64,000 bases of DNA, taken from NCBI RefSeq assembly GCF_918797505.1, contig NC_092795.1:59370916-59434915 (forward strand), read 5' to 3'. The translations under genes were made by a program, and so were the position numbers. Source of the DNA: Bemisia tabaci (lineage: Eukaryota; Arthropoda; Insecta; Hemiptera; Aleyrodidae). This document shows positions 49,524 to 59,816 of the stretch, piece by piece. The notes beneath the pieces are model-generated. The model had not been told where the DNA came from, searched no databases, and saw only the letters and a list, made by a program, of their open reading frames with translations. Every line of letters begins with the position of its first letter. The first letter of the stretch is position 1.

Positions 49524-49721
49524 TGGTGGACCAGAACTACGTCAGCGAGGTGAACAACGAGTACGTAATCCGGGGCAACGCGGCCGTTTTCAAATGCAGC
49601 ATCCCCTCGTTCGTCGCCGACTTCGTCCACGTCGTGTCTTGGCATCTCCTCGTCAGCGACCAACTCGAGACCACTCTCCCCCTCCTCTCTTCCACCGCAG
49701 AAGCAGACCAGCAGACCTTCG
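49524..49721 (+). CDS. Dscam1: Dscam1 alternative exon 4.2 (first half of Ig2, divergent C-terminal part)
   Basis: The acceptor is GGGGGGCCAG, with a poor pyrimidine tract just upstream, and the donor is CGGTAAAA. The exon is 198 bp, still a multiple of three and in the same phase as the others. The first 41 residues match the family closely: VVDQ start, NEYVIRGN, Lys-Cys, IPSFVADF and VVSWH. After this the peptide (LLVSDQLETTLPLLS, then STAEADQQTF) loses the usual acidic Asp/Glu-Gly pattern and Pro, and is 12 residues longer than exon 4.1. Neither other reading frame of this segment restores a typical ending. It is either a real divergent variant, or a copy damaged by a past insertion that happened to keep the frame. 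The exon identity is secure; whether it gives a folded Ig2 is not. Confidence 0.82.
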
Positions 49722-50016
49722 GTAAAACCTCAAGACACCACCATCGGTCCTACCCCGAATCCCTAAATGGACTGAATTTTGCAATTTGGAACTACAATAT
49801 CTGACTCAGTTTAGAAACGACGTATGTACCGTCAGTTTTCCTATGCACATGAGTGTTTCTACGGATGGACCAGAAATTGTAGTTCCTAATCGCCAAGTGT
49901 AGTCCAAATCATCATCGGACGAACCAAAAATAGCCGCGCGGGAATGAGCAACACCCATTTCCACGTCTAAAATCGGGAAAAAATAAATTCACTATAGACT
50001 CTTAACACGTAGACAA

Positions 50017-50274
50017 ATTGAACCGAGTTTAGCAGAAAGGGGCCAAGCCACATCAGCTACTGCCAAATTCAACTGGGCATATATTTTTTATAAGAGAACG
50101 TTTGTACGGATTCCTCTGAAAATTTTAAGGAATTTGCTTCGCACTATGCAGAAAATTCACCGAAATTTGCACAAAAATCCGCTCAACCGTTCTCACGTAA
50201 AAAATTAAATTGCGCGAGTAAATTTGGCAATAGGTGATGTGGCTTGGTCCCTTTCTGCCTAACGCGGTCCAATT
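50017..50274. mobile_element. Family H foldback MITE in intron after exon 4.2
   Basis: The ends ATTGAACCGAGTTTAGCAGA and TCTGCCTAACGCGGTCCAAT are inverted; the arms are as in 40543-40800. Confidence 0.88.
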
Positions 50275-51329
50275 AATCCGCCTCCAAAGCTGGAGCATCG
50301 GTCAGTGGCTGTTGTTGACCGACGAACGTGTCGTGCGTGTTGCATACGCAGCGCGGCGGTCACGGTGATCGATTCCGACGCTGGCCGTAATCTGCCGTGA
50401 TTGGATTTTTGGTTCGTCTTTTCCTTCCGCTCCCCCCCCCCTCCCCCCTGGTCCCCGGATTTACGTTTAAGTCCGCTGATTGAATGAGTTATTTATTTCA
50501 CCCTTCTTATTCCTCAACCCTCGGTCTACAGCCCTCTTGGGATTCCTATCGCTGGCGTTGTCGATTTGACCTCACAGGGACTCGATCTCCGGCTGTGTGC
50601 ATCGATTAAATATTATTTTTCAGCCGACATCGATGGTTTCTGTGAGCTTGGTCGTTTATTTTCCTGTCACTTTTCTCTCCGGGAAATCCTATATGTTTGT
50701 TTTTTTCCAGCTCCTCCCAATATTTATGTATAATTGCCACCTTATCCGCTGAACTAATTTAACTTCTTGACACCTCAAATTTTCAGATGTATTGAATATC
50801 GAATCAATTTCGTCCCTATTTTATCGTGATAATTTACGTTTTAGCGTGATCCTCACTTTTCTCTATGAATATGTTTGCTTGGATTCTCGAAATTTCAGCG
50901 TATTATCTGATCATTAATTGTTAATTTTTACAGTTGTAATTTTACCAGATAGGTTTCAAATCACAACTTCCCTCTTTTTTCCATCGTGATTTTGAGTCGG
51001 AAAATTCTGTTCACTATGGTAGTCAATTATTAGGGGGAGGTTTCGGATTTTGGAAAAAAAAATGCATCCGAAAGGTCGCTGTAACGATCAGAACCAAGAA
51101 GATGATCGTCAACTCGTCCCTTTGCAAGGAAGCGTATTTTCAATCTGATGAACTCAGTTTTTAATGTTAAGGGGTTCAAATATTCAATATCTACTATTTT
51201 TTTCTTCGTTTATCTCGTTATTTCTATACCTTATCAGCTTAGCGCTAACTTTTTTCATCACTCATTTCACGTGTATCGAAATTTTTGTTTTTCAATGATA
51301 CCAGATAGAATTTTTCGTTTGTTTTTTGT
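50275..51329. other. Intron stretch between exons 4.2 and 4.3
   Basis: The sequence is unremarkable and AT-rich. No further exon 4-like segment was recognised. Confidence 0.55.
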
Positions 51330-51730
51330 AAAGGAGGAGCACCGACAAGGGGCGTTCAGGGCCCAACCTGAATTTCATTAACTCCACGATTTTTTCCTCA
51401 TTGAAGGTCTAAATTTCACAAAAAGCATCATGATATAGTCATTTTTGGTCTCTTTTCGGGTCTAAATCCGGGCTGAACAGAGGTTTGACGGCCAATTTTG
51501 CGGAAAAATTCGGATTTTTCGGAATTGAACCGCAAACCTGAAAAATCCACATATTTTGCCAAAATCGGCTTCAGACCCATGTATAGGCCAATGCCATACC
51601 CGAAAAGAGGCCGATTGTGATCAAATCATGATGTTTTTCATAAAATATAGACCTTTATCGAGCGAAAAATCGTGAAGTTTAGGAAATGCCGCTATGGTGG
51701 GCCCAAAAACAGCCTTTATCGATACACCCC
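51330..51730. mobile_element. Foldback element directly before the triplicated exon 4.3 acceptor
   Basis: CCACGATTTTTTCCTC, GAAGGTCTAAATTT and GCATCATGATA at the left are mirrored by ATCATGATGTTTTTC, ATATAGACCTTTATC and GAAAAATCGTG at the right. Another internal pair is TCTTTTCGGGT and ACCCGAAAAGA. The outer ends are uncertain. Confidence 0.7.
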
Positions 51731-51739
51731 CACTTTAAG

Positions 51740-51949
51740 TTTTTGGTCGAGTACCTGATGATTTGAATTTTGGTTTGATCAGTGGTGCACCAGTACTATA
51801 AACCTCCTTTTTTAGTTTTTGTCGAGTACCTGATGATTTGAATTTTGGTTTGATCAGTGGTGCACCAGTACTACAAACCTCCTTTTTTAGTTTTTGTCGA
51901 GTACCTGATGATTTGAATTTTGGTTTGATCAGTGGTGCACCAGTACTAC
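51740..51949 (+). repeat. 75-bp tandem triplication covering the exon 4.3 acceptor
   Basis: Three near-identical units have period 75, with equivalent GTACCTGATG positions at 51751, 51826 and 51901. Each unit carries TTTGATCAG followed by the first 17 bases of exon 4.3. Units 1 and 2 then diverge into ATAAACC/ACAAACC and a T-rich tract, and only unit 3 continues into the exon. Splicing to acceptor 1 or 2 would reach an in-frame TGA shortly after. Confidence 0.95.
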
Positions 51950-52094
51950 GAGGCAGAAGTGGTGTCGGAGTACGTGATCCGAGGGAACACGGCCGTCCTC
52001 AAATGCAACATCCCCTCCTTCGTTGTCGACTTCGTTAAAGTCGAGGCTTGGCTCTCCACCGACGGCGACGAATACGTCCCCACGGACAACTACG
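51933..52094 (+). CDS. Dscam1: Dscam1 alternative exon 4.3 (first half of Ig2)
   Basis: This 162-bp exon has acceptor TTTGATCAG and donor GGTAGCC. The peptide begins VVHQYYEAEV, followed by SEYVIRGN, the Lys-Cys pair, IPSFVVDF, the core Trp in VEAWL, an acidic STDGDEY stretch and a PTDNY end. The acceptor and first 17 exon bases are the third member of a 75-bp tandem triplication. The two upstream decoy acceptors (before 51783 and 51858) run into a TGA stop within about 20 codons, so only this start gives a full exon. The 5' end is nearly identical to that of exon 4.6, which suggests a recent duplication or conversion between these two copies. It is GC-rich compared with its introns. Confidence 0.94.
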
Positions 52095-53503
52095 GTAGCC
52101 CCCACCCTCGCTCCGTCTGCCCCCCATCCCCAAGAGTGAATGTGTCCGAACACCGACGCACTGCCTCAACACGACACCAATTGCGCAGCCCCGTAATGAG
52201 GGGTTGATTGGCTTTTAGGGGTGATTTCACGATAGCGGGATTAGTCGAGTCGCCGGTTTAGTTTTTGGCGTTTTCAAAGATTTACAACAATTTAATTGAA
52301 GAAGAATACATCTGTTGTTGCAAATCGTTTAAAATTGTGACCCTGCATTGCTTCATGCAATAAAATACAAGGAATTGTCGTTGCAAAGACTTTTAGACCG
52401 ATGTCAGTTATTTAACCTACGCCCCATTTTAGGGGTCTGAAAGTCTTAGCTACGATAATTTCTTTTATTTTTTTGCACGAATCTTATGCATTTGTATAAA
52501 TAAGACGATTTCCAAAGGCAATTATATTCTTTATCGATTAATTTGTCCAATTGCTTTAAAATTACTTGACAATGAAATTGGCTACCTTCCCGTTATCGTG
52601 AAATTACCCTTAGTCTGCTCGGTAGGAACGCCGATTTTAACTACAGCATTGCATCGAGTTCAGAATTTTAAGTGGAAATAGCGTATAACGTACAATGCGA
52701 AAAGCTAGGAAATGCGCCCTCACAGAAATGGCTTGACATTTTCGATGTCGATCAAATGACAAACCAAACGGAAAAACATCAATGTTTTAATGTTACGTAT
52801 CTCTCCATTGTTAATTTGCACTACTCATATTTTTATGAAATGATTTACTCGCAAAAGTGCTGCGAAGAAGGTGGAGCTCAGGATAGACCTCCTCCGAAAA
52901 AAACACAATTTCAGAGCAAAATGTTTTCACAACAATGTTTCCACTTTTTCGGTCCTGATACGAGTGTGCCAAAAAGCCCGAAGAGATCATGCATCTATAA
53001 TTAATTTACACTTGTAGTAAAGAGGGTAAATGAAGCACTTTTGGAAAAATAGGATAAAATAACCATCAATCTGAAAATTTTGTAATATGCTCTGCTAATC
53101 ATTGATCGCCTGTACTTTAGTCACAAGGAACTTAATTAATTTAGATAGAGAAGAAAACGCATGCTTTTAGTTTTTCTGTGTCAGGTTGAAATCGGCGAAA
53201 CATTTAAAAGCGATCGTTATCGCCTAACGTCTCTACAGTGTTGAGGACAGTGTGCGGTGTCGATGTATGTCTGTAGGGAAGATCTGTTTGCGTGTACAAA
53301 TTGGGTCAATTAAAAATTCATCCTTTCTATGTCGATTAATTCCCCTCCCGGTAACCTAGATCCTAGCTCATCCCGATGAAGTCATCAGAATAATAAATGG
53401 AACATTCTCAGGATTCCCTAATTGGATTTGCATTCAGAATCTCAAGTTCCAATGTTTATTTATTTTTCCTTTTCCCACGTCTCTGATTTCTTAAATTCTT
53501 CTA

Positions 53504-53536
<33 letters not shown>

Positions 53537-54275
53537 GGGGGGGGGGGGGTCTCCGGTGTTCTATGTAAGTTTTGAGACTCCCTCTCAAAAACCTTCGAAA
53601 ATATTTCTCTCCAAAAGTTTGCAGGCATACGGTGTTATTACTATTAGCACCTCCCATACAGCCGCGCGGAGTGTAGTAGTTGTGCGAAAGTTTTGGTCAA
53701 TGTGGCATCGCCGTCGCGACTCAGCTACCGGAGGTCGACAAAACTCAATTTTATAAATCATTTAAGCTATCCTTTTTTCCAGCCTATATCACGCATCGAG
53801 TATTCTATATCGCAACAAATATAAATATGCGCATTTCCTCGAACCAATCATTTTTGTAAATTTAGTTAATTTTATTTTTTCTCATTTCATTTTGTGTTTG
53901 TTACTTTTCCGAGCAATGTCCAAGAATTACGTAAGGCTTTTAGAAAATTGCAGAAATATAATCTTTCGGACCCGACTCAACAAACAAGTGACTAGTGTAA
54001 AGTAAGATTCAGACATGGCTCTGTCTTAAAAACAGAGGAACAAATCCCCCCAAGCGCACGTATAGTCCTGAAGAATGAGACATTAAATGAAAGAAAATAC
54101 TTAGCAGTCGTGGCTTGGAAAAAAACTTTGTAACCAGAGAAAAGTCGACGCCAAAATTTCTGCATCTATCTACAATGCATCAAACTGAACTCCAGACTCA
54201 CATATTCTATTTAGGATCACCCATCAATCTGTTTTCAAAATTGAACTTCCTTCCGTCGTGAGATGTCTCTGTTCT
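52095..54275. other. Intron between exons 4.3 and 4.4
   Basis: It holds a T28-G13 tract (53509-53549) and an open frame at 52672-53004 (110 codons) with no recognisable domain. No exon 4-like segment was seen. Confidence 0.55.
53509..53549. repeat. Poly-T followed by poly-G tract
   Basis: About 28 T are followed directly by 13 G. The length is likely variable and difficult to sequence accurately. Confidence 0.9.
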
Positions 54276-54548
54276 GCGGGCTGATTGTTGAAATTGATAG
54301 ACGAAGCTATAGACAAAGAAGACATAGGGAGTATGGAGCGATTTTATTGGTTGAAATCGGTGATTCTCATAGACTAAGGGAGGAAATGAGGGACAAATTT
54401 TCGAGTCTCTCGTGGGCTGCCGTTAGTTAGTCTATTACCTACCTTCTTTATCCATTGCAACCACCCGCCTCCACCAATAGGATCCCTCCACATCCTTTTT
54501 GTATTCTTTGTCTATCACTTTGTCTACCAATTTCAACAATCGGCTCGC
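54276..54548. mobile_element. Family J foldback MITE, 146 bp before exon 4.4
   Basis: GCGGGCTGATTGTTGAAATT and AATTTCAACAATCGGCTCGC are inverted ends. Internal CTGCCGTTAGTTAGTCTATT is shared with 27768-28013. Confidence 0.85.
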
Positions 54549-54694
54549 AGTTCTTCATGGTACCATTCAACGTAAGACTTTACTCTCCAAAATTTGGGAC
54601 AGCCTTACGTAATTCAAGGACGTCGTTCTCTCTTTGCTGAGCCAAAGTATACGATTCCGGAACAAATATCTAACCACTCTCTTTGAATTGGCAG

Positions 54695-54865
54695 TGGTTT
54701 CGCAAAACTACTTGACGGAAGCGGAGAACGAGTACGTGATCCGAGGGAACAGCGCCGTCATGAAGTGCAAAATCCCTAGTTTCGTCGTCGATTTCGTCTA
54801 CGTCGAGGCCTGGATCGTAGACGAGGACCAAACCCTCACTTACTCGTCCACGTCCAACGATTTCG
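54695..54865 (+). CDS. Dscam1: Dscam1 alternative exon 4.4 (first half of Ig2)
   Basis: This 171-bp exon has acceptor GAATTGGCAG and donor CGGTACCG. The peptide starts VVSQNYLTEA, then NEYVIRGN, the Lys-Cys pair, IPSFVVDFV, the core Trp in VEAWI, an acidic VDEDQ stretch, a Ser/Thr-rich part and a final NDF in place of the usual NNY/KDY. It is three codons longer than exons 4.1 and 4.3, with the extra length between the Trp and the 3' end. This is where exon 4 copies normally vary most. Foldback elements lie on both sides, about 150 bp upstream and 100 bp downstream of the exon, yet the exon and its splice sites are intact. Confidence 0.93.
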
Positions 54866-54963
54866 GTACCGTCCTTCGCAAAATAAAGTCCCTTCAGATC
54901 CCTCTTCGGGCTGCGTGTGTGCGTTTGCTGATTGTGTCGAGCAGAGACAATGAGTCGCGCTGC

Positions 54964-55375
54964 TCACAGAATCGTGTTTAGAGATGCTTGATTCTTGTAG
55001 ACTTGCTTAAAATAGTAAGATCCGATCAAACAGGAACTTCCCACTTTCAATATTAACTGAGAAATCGCGTTTTGAAAAATTCGGTTTATCACGTCATCCA
55101 CCGCGGTTATGCATACCATGATCTCCTCCAGCTTCGATTCATGGACCGGTGATACACACATTTGTACTGGTTTCTCGAACCTAACTCAAATGAGAGCAAG
55201 GTGGAAGAAACCAAGGGTGTCGCTACTGCTATGGATGACGTCACAAACCGAATTTTTCAAAGCGCGATATCTCGGTTAATATTGAACACAGAGCGTTGCT
55301 GTTTGGGCAGATCTTACTATTGAACAGCTCCTAGCTAATCTGCAAGAATCAATAAATCAAAACACGATTCTGTGA
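54964..55375. mobile_element. Foldback element just after exon 4.4
   Basis: TCACAGAATCGTGTTT and AAACACGATTCTGTGA are exact inverted ends; the arms stay complementary through GCGCGATATCTCGGTTAATA and its counterpart. It begins 98 bases after the exon 4.4 donor. Confidence 0.88.
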
Positions 55376-56306
55376 CCAGTACAACTGGCCCATCCATATT
55401 TTAGAGACTCCGCGTTGGTATCCTCCCTATATTGTAAAAGTTACTCTCAGAAGTTAACCCTCAGCATTGCCTAATGATGATTGGTGACCGGGGAGTTGAG
55501 TAGTTGGTGTGGGGGACCCAAAGTATTTTGCAAAAATTCATCCTGAAAAATGTTCACGTCGACACTATTCAGTCATCTCCTGACGCATTTTATGCTCAGC
55601 AAGTTGCTCATCAATCATCATTACGCGAAAAATAGCGTTGACTTCCGACCTTAACTATTGCCTCGCCCGATCGCATTGCTTTAGATTGTTAGTACGGGGT
55701 GTCTAAAATATATTGTCTCTGGTGTTGAATCTTGAGCTTTTAGCTAAAGGTCGATTGTAAGATCTCCGATTCCACTAACCTTCAGTCTTACACACTGATG
55801 GATTCTAAGGCTGAATATTTCGTGGACCTTAATGGTCGTGCAGGTGACTCTTACATTTAGTTTTTACTTTAGCACGCCCTTATTAGACAATCTTACAGTC
55901 GACCGGCTGAGTACTTCCTTCTTCCTTCTCTGTCCTCCTCCCAGTTCTTTCTTCCTCTGCAGAGTTTCTCGACGCAAGAGAAAGATAGCGGACACCGGTG
56001 ATGGATTAGTCGTTGATATGAGGCACAGTGAGTTGAAAAACTGTGCCGAACGTCTCTCATTTTAAATATTTTGACTACGCAACATCGTCAGTTTAGGTCT
56101 TAAAATTCTTACTCGTTATTTTTCCGTGGCCAACTTTCATCTATCTTGAAAGTTTTTGCATGGTTTCTGTCTACATTTTCCCCAGACTCCAGACATTTCT
56201 TGAGCTCTGAAATGCCGACAGGAAGACATTTTCTTTTTTTTGTGTCAAATTTTCACAACCCTAATTTTTCAACGTATCATAATTAGTCTTCAATTGGTCT
56301 GTTCAG
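55376..56306. other. Intron stretch before exon 4.5
   Basis: No gene or defined repeat was recognised. The last bases before the acceptor are pyrimidine-rich. Confidence 0.5.
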
Positions 56307-56471
56307 TTGTCGCGCAGCCGTACGAGGCGGAAGCGGACAACGAGTACGTCATCAGGGGCAACTCTGTCGTCATGAAATGCGAGGTTCCAAGTTTCGTGGC
56401 GGATTTCGTCCATGTGGTCGAGTGGCTAGACTCAGAGGGTGGCCACTATTTTCCCAATAAAGACGACTACG
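56307..56471 (+). CDS. Dscam1: Dscam1 alternative exon 4.5 (first half of Ig2)
   Basis: This 165-bp exon has acceptor GGTCTGTTCAG and donor CGGTATAA. The exon starts TTGTC instead of the usual TGGT, but still encodes Val-Val (VVAQPYEAEA). NEYVIRGN, the Lys-Cys pair, VPSFVADFV, the core Trp in VVEWL, an acidic DSEGG stretch and a PNKDDY end follow. The acceptor shares the string GGTCTGT with exon 4.6, and this string is complementary to a site in the intron before exon 5. The donor is weak, as in most copies. All signature residues are present and no stop occurs, so it is regarded as functional. Confidence 0.93.
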
Positions 56472-57017
56472 GTATAAACTTAGCACTCCTTCCCCTCTTT
56501 TACTGAGAGAGTGCGCGAATGTTTGTTCATTTTTATTTTTTTATTTTATTTATTTATTTTTTGTGGCCCTATTCACCAATCCAACGGAATTCCAATTCGT
56601 ACGCCGAATATTCAGTTCGTAATAAATCTATTCATCGATCAAGCGCGATTAACCAAGTTTCAAAAATCACCCCGTGTTTGTTTAATTGTTTTCTTTCCTG
56701 TATCTTCCGCTACCTCTTTCCCCCAATCCCCGCGGCCTGCATATTTTCCGTCGATCTCCAATGGACGCTCCTATAAAAAGTCATGACAGCATTGCGTTCC
56801 ACGACTATCAATAAGTGACTTTCGGTTCTAAAAAAAAATAACTTGGCCTTCTTCCGTCGCGATCTCACTCTCTGATTATGGAAGTCGCGAAATTAGCGTT
56901 TTCCAAATTTCTTGTAGGTACAATTTTAAGTCAGGGAATTTTATTCTTGAAAATTGTTTTAGACACCCTGGAATAATTTCTAGCTAGTACTATAGGAAAT
57001 TTTCGGTCTGTTCTCAG

Positions 57018-57194
57018 TGGTGCACCAGTTCTACCAAACTCGGGTCATCGACGAGTTCGTGCTGCGAGGCAACACGGCCATAATCAAATGCATGATCCCG
57101 AGCTTCGTGGCCGACTTCGTCCAAGTCGTCGAATGGATCACCGACGAGAATCAGTCCTTCCCCATCGATATGGCCAACGACGTCAATAACTACG
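57018..57194 (+). CDS. Dscam1: Dscam1 alternative exon 4.6 (first half of Ig2)
   Basis: This 177-bp exon has acceptor GGTCTGTTCTCAG and donor CGGTAAAC. The peptide starts VVHQFYQTRV. It then has DEFVLRGN (Leu for Ile in the usual VIRGN motif), the Lys-Cys pair, IPSFVADFV, the core Trp in VVEWI, TDENQ, and a longer tail, PIDMANDVNNY. The extra five codons relative to exon 4.1 lie in the hypervariable region before the donor. Only 546 bp of intron separates it from exon 4.5, the shortest spacing in the array after that of the triplicated acceptor. Its 5' end resembles exon 4.3. The exon is intact. Confidence 0.93.
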
Positions 57195-58341
57195 GTAAAC
57201 CTCCCGAAATTCGCGTCGTCCCCGGCTTGTCTGCGAGTTTTCCCCGTCACCCCTCTCCCTGTCCTCACCCTGTAGGACCCACGCTTGAACGAACAGTTTT
57301 CCGGCTCATTTTATTTTTTTTTTTGGATCCAAGACCTTTGTCCGGTTTTGCGCAGTCAAGGAAAACATAAGTAGCGTTACGAACCGAAACAGTGCAATAG
57401 ACAGTAACCGTAATTTATAATTGTTCGGGCTATGTTAAGTTCGGATTTTATGCAGGGTGTCTGGTGTCTATTATTGGCCAAATCCAGAAAAAAATAAGGA
57501 AAATCAATATCATCAGGGAAGTCGGTCCTTGATCAAAACATTCTTAGTGCCTCAAGCGTTTTTCAAAAATTCGATTCAATTCATTATATATGTTGATTCG
57601 TTAAATCAAACGGGTGTCAATTCTTCGCGCAAAAAATCAAGAAATTTCATTTAGAACACGCATATCAGGCAAAATCTGTGAAAATGAAATTCTAGTAGAC
57701 ATTCTGAATGTTTCAAGCGGGATTTTTTATCCTCGGTCATCATGGGCGGAACCAACGGGAGGAGAAAGGGGGGGGGGGCTCCCTCCTCCTCCTAATTCTA
57801 CGTGGTCCCTTCTCAGGAAATGTGAACAGATTCTAAGTAATAATTGAGTGGGACCTTTATCAATTTTAAAACTTGATTATGATGAAATTTTCGGTTGAAT
57901 AGGTCAAAATTGCTCCTGAGACGTCTCGATGTTCAGCATCCTCTCAGGGAGATCCCGCGGACCCTATCGATGAAGTGCCTTTCTGTGCCCTCAACCCTCC
58001 CCCCCCCCCCCCGACCCCCAGAATTCGTACTGTTTGATGTCCGCGGATGTTAACAACATCCCCAGCCCCACGCGTAGTCGATCTTTGTGTTGGTAATGAG
58101 GATCAAGGAGGAAAAATAGAGGCATCGCTGACATAGGAGCACCTCCAACTCTTCCGCTGCGAATTTTCGAATCACGTTTTCTTCCACTCGGGTACCCCCA
58201 AAATATTTAATGCTCACACTTTTATTTGCTAGGAGACCCTTGCTACACTCACATGATGTTTCCTGCCATTCGTAGGACATACCTACCGACTAGTTGAAGC
58301 TTGAAGATTTTGTAAAACGAATTTTAAAAATGGTGTTTCAG
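57195..58341. other. Intron between exons 4.6 and 4.7
   Basis: CAGGGTGTCTGG at about 57454 resembles an end of the 26564 element. G and C runs lie at 57768-57778 and 57999-58012. No exon was recognised. Confidence 0.5.
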
Positions 58342-58506
58342 TGGTGAACCAGTACTATGAGGCGCAGGTGTACGACCTTTTCGTGATAAGAGGAAACTCG
58401 GCCATATTTAAATGTAATTTACCGTCTTTTGTGTCGGACCACCTGGAAATAGTCGGGTGGGAGGACACGGATGGCAATAAATATGATCCCGTCATCAAGG
58501 ATTACG
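58342..58506 (+). CDS. Dscam1: Dscam1 alternative exon 4.7 (first half of Ig2, most 3' copy)
   Basis: This 165-bp exon has acceptor GGTGTTTCAG and donor CGGTAAAT. The peptide starts VVNQYYEAQV and keeps the RGN motif (FVIRGN), the Lys-Cys pair, LPSFV and the core Trp. It is the most divergent of the seven: LF replaces the conserved Glu-Tyr/Phe before VIRGN, and SDHLEIVGW replaces the VDFV..V.(S/A/E)W pattern. The acidic DTDGNKYDP stretch and KDY end are typical. Its third codon positions are visibly more AT-rich than in exons 4.1-4.6, like exon 5. It may therefore be an older copy that does not exchange sequence with the others. It lies 2.78 kb before exon 5. Confidence 0.92.
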
Positions 58507-59816
58507 GTAAATTTCCGTCCTTACGGCCTCTTTATTTTTATGAATGCACCAAATGCATGTGGTATAACATTTCAAGAAAAGGGAGACAGCACAAATTAAC
58601 TCCTTAATTCGTTAACTTTTAGAGCTTTTAAGCTCGAAAATTGAAAGCGAAGTCTGAGTACGGGGTGAAAAGTTTTACTTTGAAAGTTGTCTCATCAGTA
58701 AAGATTATTCAGAGACCACACTCAGTTGGAAAATGAATTTTTAAGGAGACACAGAGAAAAAAATGTTCAGAAAAATTAACTTAAAGGCACGTAAAATGTT
58801 AAGTTTTTTTCATTTTCACATGAAAAAATAAATAGTAGAATGTGTACAATTATTACAATGAGCCACGTTTTTCAACGAAACGTATAGGAAAATCGTAGAT
58901 TGAAGTTCCCATCAATCAAGAATTCGTCGTGCCTCTGTTTTCTGAAATTTCCTCTTCCGAAATAATTCCTCACCAACTTCTTCATCAAAAGCACCATCAC
59001 CTCAGTTTTACGAAACTTTTTTCGCCCAATAGGTATGATGTAGATGATACTAATTTACTAACATAACAACGTTATTTGTATTCACAAGCGAATCTACTAC
59101 GTTCTTCGACGCGTTAATCTTTACTGTTAATTCCTGTATGTACTTAATAATCCGCACGAAATTGATACTTTGCAGGTTAACTTTTCATCTAATTTTTAAG
59201 GTACTCGGATTAATATTCCCATGTAAATTATTAAAACTTTCAAGATATCGGCACACTCCAGCGTAGGGAATCCTTTACCTCTCCCGTTTCCTCCCCTATT
59301 TCTTACTCTTTCTTCCAATTTCCTCACCTCTATTTGTTTTTGTATGTGTGAGTATGAATGAATGGTCCTCTCTAGTTTTAAGTTTAGTTTGTAAGCCATT
59401 AGTAAGACTATTTCATCAATCCTGAATTATCTCACAATTTTCCGCTTTAAAGTTCAGTAATCATTTTGAGACGAGAAAATTAAATAATTCTCTGATTCAT
59501 AGAAAAAAACGCTCAGTTTTTGTTTCTCGTAGCATCGCAACATCTTTCTAGACGCAAAAGTCAGTGCGGTACATTCGGAAAGTGACGAAGTCTATTCCAT
59601 TTTTTCTGATGCTGAGCTTATCTTATTGCCAACAGTCGAAACAGTCATTAATCGTTTTATAGAACCAAGAATGTAATAGGTTTTGCGACTAACCGAATGT
59701 GTCATGCCGATTTCTGTGTCTTAAAGACTGTAGCTAAATTTTCCTTCAAATTGAAGCGAATGAAGAAATCTAAACGTTGATCGAAACCTATCCATAATGA
59801 TAAACCTCCTTTTATA
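58507..59816. other. Intron stretch after exon 4.7
   Basis: The DNA is AT-rich, with no eighth exon 4 copy or defined repeat seen. Confidence 0.5.

Noticed and set aside
51783..51932. Two extra exon 4 copies starting at 51783 and 51858
   Set aside because: Only the first 17 exon bases are duplicated, and both reading frames hit TGA; they are decoy acceptors rather than exons.
51929..52153. Minus-strand open frames over exon 4.3, and similarly 57014-57268 over exon 4.6
   Set aside because: Antisense shadows produced by the GC-rich codon usage of the exons.
52672..53004. 110-codon open frame in the intron between exons 4.3 and 4.4
   Set aside because: No recognisable domain, no exon 4 signature, no repeat family; consistent with chance in intronic DNA.
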